From: DATJQF01 sp035505995
GTDB lineage: Bacteria > Bacteroidota > Bacteroidia > Bacteroidales > FEN-979
NCBI GenBank assembly: GCA_035505995.1
Contig: DATJQF010000128.1
Location: 1-10,818 of the forward strand
Direction of reading: 5' to 3'
Length of the DNA stretch: 10,818 bases
The translations under genes and the position numbers were made by a program. Every line of letters starts with the position of its first letter. The first letter of the stretch is position 1. Positions 7,702 through 10,818 of this stretch are shown here, piece after piece. Below the pieces are notes generated by a model that searched no databases, had not been told where the DNA came from, and saw nothing but the letters and a program-made list of their open reading frames with translations.

Positions 7702-8418
7702 ATGAAGAAACGGTGGGTGATCCCGGATGTGCACGGTTGCGTGAGCACCCTGAAGACCTTGATCGGGGAGCAGATCCGCCCTGCCCGGTACGACCAGCTT
7801 TATTTTTTGGGGGATTACATCGACCGCGGACCCGACCCGAAAGGCGTGATCGATTATATCCGCGAACTTCAGAAAGACGAATATTCCATTACCCTGCTTC
7901 GGGGCAATCATGAGGATTTCCTGCTGGAACTGTATGATGCCGGGATCCGGACCTCCCGTTCCTGGCTTCCCGGGCTGCGGAACCGCAGGATGGCTTCGTG
8001 GCTGGCGATCGGCGGACGTGAAACGCTGAGGAGCTTCAGGGTAAAGAACCTGGGAGAGATCCCGGCGGAGTATTTCGACTGGATGCGGTCGCTGGAATAT
8101 TTTAAAGAGTTGGATGACTTCATCCTGGTGCATGCCGGTTTGAATTTCAATGCGGACCATCCGTTCGAAGACAAGCACTCGATGCTCTGGGTAAGGGATT
8201 TCAAGGTGGATCCGGAGAAAACGGGCAACCGCCGGATCATCCACGGGCATGTGCCGGTGCACCTCGAGATGATCGACCTTTCGGTGAAGCAGAAATATTA
8301 CCCGTTCATCGACCTCGACAACGGTCCTTACATCCGTGGCAAAGACGGCTTCGGCAACCTGGTGGCGCTGGAGCTGGGGGAGATGAGGATGGTGATACAG
8401 GACAATAGGGACTGGTGA
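7702..8418 (+). CDS. Metallophosphoesterase, PP1-like serine/threonine phosphatase family
   Basis: This is a calcineurin-like phosphoesterase of 238 residues with every metal-site block present: D9-V-H11 (PDVHG), GDYIDRG (37-43), RGNHE (67-71), HAGLNF (144-149) and HGHVPV (181-186). The spacing is that of bacterial PPP-type phosphatases such as E. coli PrpA/PrpB, and of diadenosine tetraphosphatase-like relatives. Substrate (phosphoprotein, nucleotide or other phosphoester) cannot be settled from sequence. It has no signal peptide or membrane helix, so it is cytoplasmic. It begins 9 bp after gpmA with no promoter between, so expression is probably tied to that gene. Its stop codon overlaps the first unit of the ACGCGTR repeat. 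It converges with the second T9SS gene. Confidence 0.93.
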   Translation: MKKRWVIPDVHGCVSTLKTLIGEQIRPARYDQLYFLGDYIDRGPDPKGVIDYIRELQKDEYSITLLRGNHEDFLLELYDAGIRTSRSWLPGLRNRRMASWLAIGGRETLRSFRVKNLGEIPAEYFDWMRSLEYFKELDDFILVHAGLNFNADHPFEDKHSMLWVRDFKVDPEKTGNRRIIHGHVPVHLEMIDLSVKQKYYPFIDLDNGPYIRGKDGFGNLVALELGEMRMVIQDNRDW

Positions 8419-8441
8419 CGCGTAACGCGTAACGCGTGACG
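8418..8441. repeat. Tandem heptamer repeat ACGCGTR, about 3.4 copies
   Basis: Units ACGCGTA (8418-8424), ACGCGTA (8425-8431), ACGCGTG (8432-8438) and a partial ACG (8439-8441). Each unit contains the palindrome ACGCGT, so any two units can pair as a 6-bp stem. The first unit overlaps the phosphatase stop codon. The array sits in the 46-bp convergent gap between two genes and has no T run next to it. Function is unknown. Confidence 0.75.
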
Positions 8442-8464
8442 TGGTGTGGTGGCGGAAGCGGTGA

Positions 8465-10039
8465 TCAGTTCACAATAAGCTTGGCTCCCGTTACTGTCCG
8501 GTTGTTATAGGTGAGCCTGAAATAGTAGATCCCCTTCGGCCATTGAGAAACGTCCATGTCGGTTTGCTGAATATTTTTAGGAATTATCCGGGAAAGAATC
8601 TGTTTCCCTGAAAGATCATACACTTCCAGTGTGGTCGATTGCCATTGATAATATAAAGTCGCGGAATGTAGCCCCGGGTACTCATTTGTGATCATAATGT
8701 ATTTAGGTAGCACGACCGTCACCACCCGTTGTGCGGGGTTGGGAAATACTTTGATCTGAATAGTTTGCGGGTCATGATCAGGTTCCCCGATATCAACTGC
8801 TAAATCGCAATTCGGATCAATGGTTTTGGAAGTAATTGAATCTGGGCATAAGCTGTCATAAGTAAACGGTTGTGTATAAATAGTGTCATTCTCTAAGTCT
8901 GAATTGACTTTATTCAGTACAATCCTTGAATTAGAGCCAACTGAGTTTGTTCCAATCCCCAATATTTTATTATCAAAAGTCTTTGCAGACCAATAAATAG
9001 CACTATTCTCCGGATCTGGTAAGTATCCTATTTTCCTAATATTTCCTGAGGTATCTGTTTTTATAAATGCCAAATAATTTGGTCCACCGCTGAGAACCCA
9101 GCCCGCACATAAAATTAAAATGCTATCATTCAATGCCGTAATGGTCGTCGCATTTCCTCCATCTGCACTCGGGAAAAGATCTGAATTATATATTTCATTT
9201 CCGCTGGTTGAAAATTTGATTAGTTCAGGACTTCCTTCTCTTCTGCCTGAAGAATAATAATCATTATTAATTCCTTTGATAGTGGCCCAGGCTTCCCCTA
9301 TATATCCCAATCCGATATTTTTACTGTAAACCAGTTGCCATTGTTCATTACCACTAGTATCCGTTTGAATATAATATGGCCGGATCCATCCTCCTGGTTG
9401 TCCTGGGTTTGGGTAATAACAAAATCCAGTCACTAAAAAGTTCGTGGTATCTGTAAATAACTTTCGTATATAATCCCCAAATGCAAGAGAATCCCTAATA
9501 TAGTTTTTTTGCCATGTTAGATCACCTAAACTGTTGAACTTAAATAAATGAATTTTCCTATCCGGTTCGCTTGAATAGTTAAATGTTAGAAGGACATAAC
9601 CCCCATCGGGAGTACATTTTACACTTTGCCCATAATCAGTATTTCCTGGATAATTCAGAACTTTGCACCACTCCATTTCTCCGCATTTATTGAATTTAAT
9701 TATAAATGGATCAGCTTTTGATGGATCATATTTTGACATGGATCCAGAAATGATGAATCCATCATCCATAGTTTGTTCAATATCGCTTGGCACACAATTA
9801 TAACTCCCATCTCCAATCTTAATATCCCATAATTGATTCCCGTTAATGTCTGTTTTTATAATCCAGCAATAATTATAGTTTTTATTACCTAATAATAAAT
9901 ATCCTTTATCATAATTCTCAATTATATAATAGCCAATAATATTGGATCCCAAACCGAAATATTTTATCCAGGCTTGTGCTGCTAGTTGGATGCAAAAAAG
10001 AAAAAACAGTATTATATATAATCTTAAATTTCTAGACAT
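8465..10039 (-). CDS. T9SS type A sorting domain protein with about seven propeller-like repeats
   Basis: This is a secreted or surface protein of 524 residues. Residues 1-23 are a signal peptide (basic residues at 3 and 6, strongly hydrophobic 8-19, cut near AAQA). The body is built of repeats of about 53 residues with the core pattern I-K-x-D-x-x-G-N-x-x-W, starting near 60, 113, 165, 223, 273, 325 and 375, alternating with GG/DG-Y/F-I/V-x-x-G strands such as DDGFIISG (92-99) and PDGGYVLL (144-151). Seven units suggest a beta-propeller, an inference from periodicity. Residues 427-524 are the type IX sorting domain: VFPNPAQ (431-437), LEVYDLSGKQ (471-480), QWPKGIYYFRL (499-509) and a C-terminal KLIVN. 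No catalytic motif is visible, so the role is unknown. GC is near 40%, well below gpmA and the phosphatase next door. No exact -7 element is found before the start. Confidence 0.87.
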   Translation of the reverse strand: MSRNLRLYIILFFLFCIQLAAQAWIKYFGLGSNIIGYYIIENYDKGYLLLGNKNYNYCWIIKTDINGNQLWDIKIGDGSYNCVPSDIEQTMDDGFIISGSMSKYDPSKADPFIIKFNKCGEMEWCKVLNYPGNTDYGQSVKCTPDGGYVLLTFNYSSEPDRKIHLFKFNSLGDLTWQKNYIRDSLAFGDYIRKLFTDTTNFLVTGFCYYPNPGQPGGWIRPYYIQTDTSGNEQWQLVYSKNIGLGYIGEAWATIKGINNDYYSSGRREGSPELIKFSTSGNEIYNSDLFPSADGGNATTITALNDSILILCAGWVLSGGPNYLAFIKTDTSGNIRKIGYLPDPENSAIYWSAKTFDNKILGIGTNSVGSNSRIVLNKVNSDLENDTIYTQPFTYDSLCPDSITSKTIDPNCDLAVDIGEPDHDPQTIQIKVFPNPAQRVVTVVLPKYIMITNEYPGLHSATLYYQWQSTTLEVYDLSGKQILSRIIPKNIQQTDMDVSQWPKGIYYFRLTYNNRTVTGAKLIVN

Positions 10040-10164
10040 AATTAGTCCGCCTCAAAATATTCAATAGAAATCTGAAAAATTATACCATCATTTCATTGGA
10101 TGATTGCAAATCTTTGAGAAATAATAATCTTTTTTCCTCCAGACAAGTAACAATTGGCTATATG

Positions 10165-10186
10165 CAGATTTAAAGTCTGAAATCTG
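10165..10186. repeat. Short inverted repeat, 7-bp arms
   Basis: CAGATTT (10165-10171) and AAATCTG (10180-10186) are perfect inverse copies with an 8-base spacer. Such a small repeat can arise by chance in AT-rich DNA; it may be an operator-like site or a weak hairpin. Confidence 0.35.
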
Positions 10187-10272
10187 GAATAACTCAATTT
10201 ATTTTTTGATGATAAGAATAATACTAGGAGTTGGAAACAAGATCTTATATAACTTGTATATTACAAATAAAA

Positions 10273-10319
10273 TATATTAAAATAAGAAAGTCAAATATCC
10301 TGCTACTTATTTTAATATA
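10273..10319. repeat. Perfect 14-bp inverted repeat with 19-base spacer
   Basis: TATATTAAAATAAG (10273-10286) and CTTATTTTAATATA (10306-10319) are exact reverse complements. The spacer (10287-10305) includes CAAATATCC. The stem has a single G-C pair, at its loop end. The site lies about 117 bp before the start of the right-edge gene and about 234 bp before the T9SS gene, so it could be a binding site for a dimeric protein, a cruciform, or the scar of a lost element. Confidence 0.65.
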
Positions 10320-10412
10320 AATAATATATCTAATTTTGTATATGTATTTATATAATATAAATTTTCACTTTTTTCTTATTTTAGTTGAAAATTCTAAGAG
10401 ATCTTTTGATAT

Positions 10413-10420
10413 TAGTTTTG
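10413..10420 (+). promoter_or_regulatory. -7 promoter element for the right-edge gene
   Basis: TAGTTTTG is an exact TAnnTTTG match ending 15 bp before ATG 10436, giving a predicted transcript start near 10427 and a leader of about 9 bases. Another match, TAATTTTG, is at 10331-10338. In DNA this AT-rich chance hits are likely, but the position suits the chosen start. Confidence 0.45.
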
Positions 10421-10435
10421 ATTTTTTTAAAATAA

Positions 10436-10818
10436 ATGTATCCATCTCTGATTGCAGACTTCCACTACCGGGGATATTACCCGAACTACCATACATTAAG
10501 GCATTTCCTGTCGAAGGACCGCGGGCACCAGCTGAGTGAGAAGCATTCGGGGTTCATGCCGTCCGAGGTGGAATACCGGCTGGAAGGCTCAAAGGAAACC
10601 GTTACGTTCGAACCGCATTTCCAGGATGTGCCGCTGCTCAGTCAGCCGGATAAAAGGGCCTCGATGGAATACCTGCAACCGATCATCCGGGGCAATGCAG
10701 GAGATAAGACAGCCGTAGCAGAGACGGAGAAGATCAAAGAAGATTTCAGGAGAAAGGCCGAAGCCGTTTACCGGCCTGCCTCCTTTACCGAGGATGAATT
10801 CGTGATCCCTTCGGTTTC
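10436..10818 (+). CDS. Hypothetical protein, N-terminal 127 residues (cut by window edge)
   Basis: This frame stays open from ATG 10436 to the window end, 127 full codons plus two bases. I do not recognise the family. The coding nature is supported by strongly G/C third positions (runs such as CTG, CCG, GAG, ATC, AAG) like the housekeeping genes here, and by the sharp switch from AT-rich DNA exactly at the start. The protein starts MYPSLIADFHYRG, has an aromatic-rich segment YRGYYPNYHTLRHF (11-24), then a charged, probably soluble region with a likely helix around ETEKIKEDFRRKAEAVY (95-111). No signal peptide or membrane helix is seen at the N-terminus, so it is probably cytoplasmic. An in-frame TAA directly precedes the ATG, so the frame cannot extend upstream; either this is the true start or the gene has lost its 5' end. 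The promoter-like element at 10413-10420 favours a true start. Confidence 0.7.
   Translation, partial: MYPSLIADFHYRGYYPNYHTLRHFLSKDRGHQLSEKHSGFMPSEVEYRLEGSKETVTFEPHFQDVPLLSQPDKRASMEYLQPIIRGNAGDKTAVAETEKIKEDFRRKAEAVYRPASFTEDEFVIPSV

Larger units (their letters stand above)
10040..10435. other. AT-rich gene-free region between divergent genes
   Basis: This stretch of 396 bp is by far the most AT-rich part of the window (over 70% A+T by eye). It separates the leftward T9SS gene from the rightward partial gene. It contains two inverted repeats (10165-10186 and 10273-10319) and two plus-strand TAnnTTTG matches (10331-10338 and 10413-10420). Short open frames occur but have no coding character. 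I find no tRNA, transposase remnant or CRISPR repeats. Confidence 0.7.

Noticed and set aside
7585..8262. Minus-strand frame opposite the gpmA end and the phosphatase
   Set aside because: Both plus-strand genes have all catalytic residues; the antisense frame has none.
10336..10539. 67-codon plus-strand frame starting in the AT-rich region
   Set aside because: It crosses from AT-rich noncoding DNA into a different frame of the right-edge gene; residue content follows base composition on each side.
1..10818. CRISPR array, tRNA, rRNA, insertion sequence or defence operon
   Set aside because: No regularly spaced repeats, cloverleaf-like segments, transposase motifs or defence-gene domains were seen on reading both strands.

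Overview
This window looks like chromosomal DNA of a Bacteroidota bacterium, with no sign of phage or plasmid origin. Three things point there: two secreted proteins with type IX secretion (T9SS) C-terminal sorting domains, a DUF2723/GT117 membrane glycosyltransferase of the kind common in this phylum, and several exact matches to the Bacteroidota -7 promoter element TAnnTTTG placed just before start codons. Recognisable Shine-Dalgarno sequences are largely missing, which also fits.

Layout from left to right. (1) The first part of a biotin-protein ligase (birA-like, leftward, cut by the window edge) stands head to head with radC (rightward), separated by a short region with degenerate direct repeats. 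(2) A leftward block holds a T9SS-sorted secreted protein (1413-3059), a NodB-type polysaccharide deacetylase (3160-3789) and a large multi-pass GT117-type glycosyltransferase (3792-6869). The last two are 2 bp apart and clearly one transcription unit, glycosyltransferase first. (3) A 76-bp divergent promoter region separates them from a rightward pair: 2,3-bisphosphoglycerate-dependent phosphoglycerate mutase (gpmA) and a PP1-like metallophosphoesterase, 9 bp apart. (4) A heptamer repeat ACGCGTR lies at the convergent junction with a second T9SS-sorted protein (8465-10039), which carries about seven repeats and is probably a beta-propeller. (5) A very AT-rich, gene-free stretch of about 400 bp with a perfect 14-bp inverted repeat follows. 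(6) A rightward gene of unknown function starts at 10436 and runs off the end.

Composition is two-toned. Housekeeping and envelope genes are GC-rich (near 60% by eye). Both T9SS cargo genes are near 40%, and the final intergenic region is lower still. The cargo genes therefore look recently acquired or under different selection.

Most of the content is recognisable core metabolism and envelope biology. I see no CRISPR array, tRNA, rRNA, insertion sequence or defence system. The least explained elements are the unrecognised gene at the right edge with its AT-rich upstream region, and the possible link between the GT117 enzyme and glycosylation of T9SS cargo.
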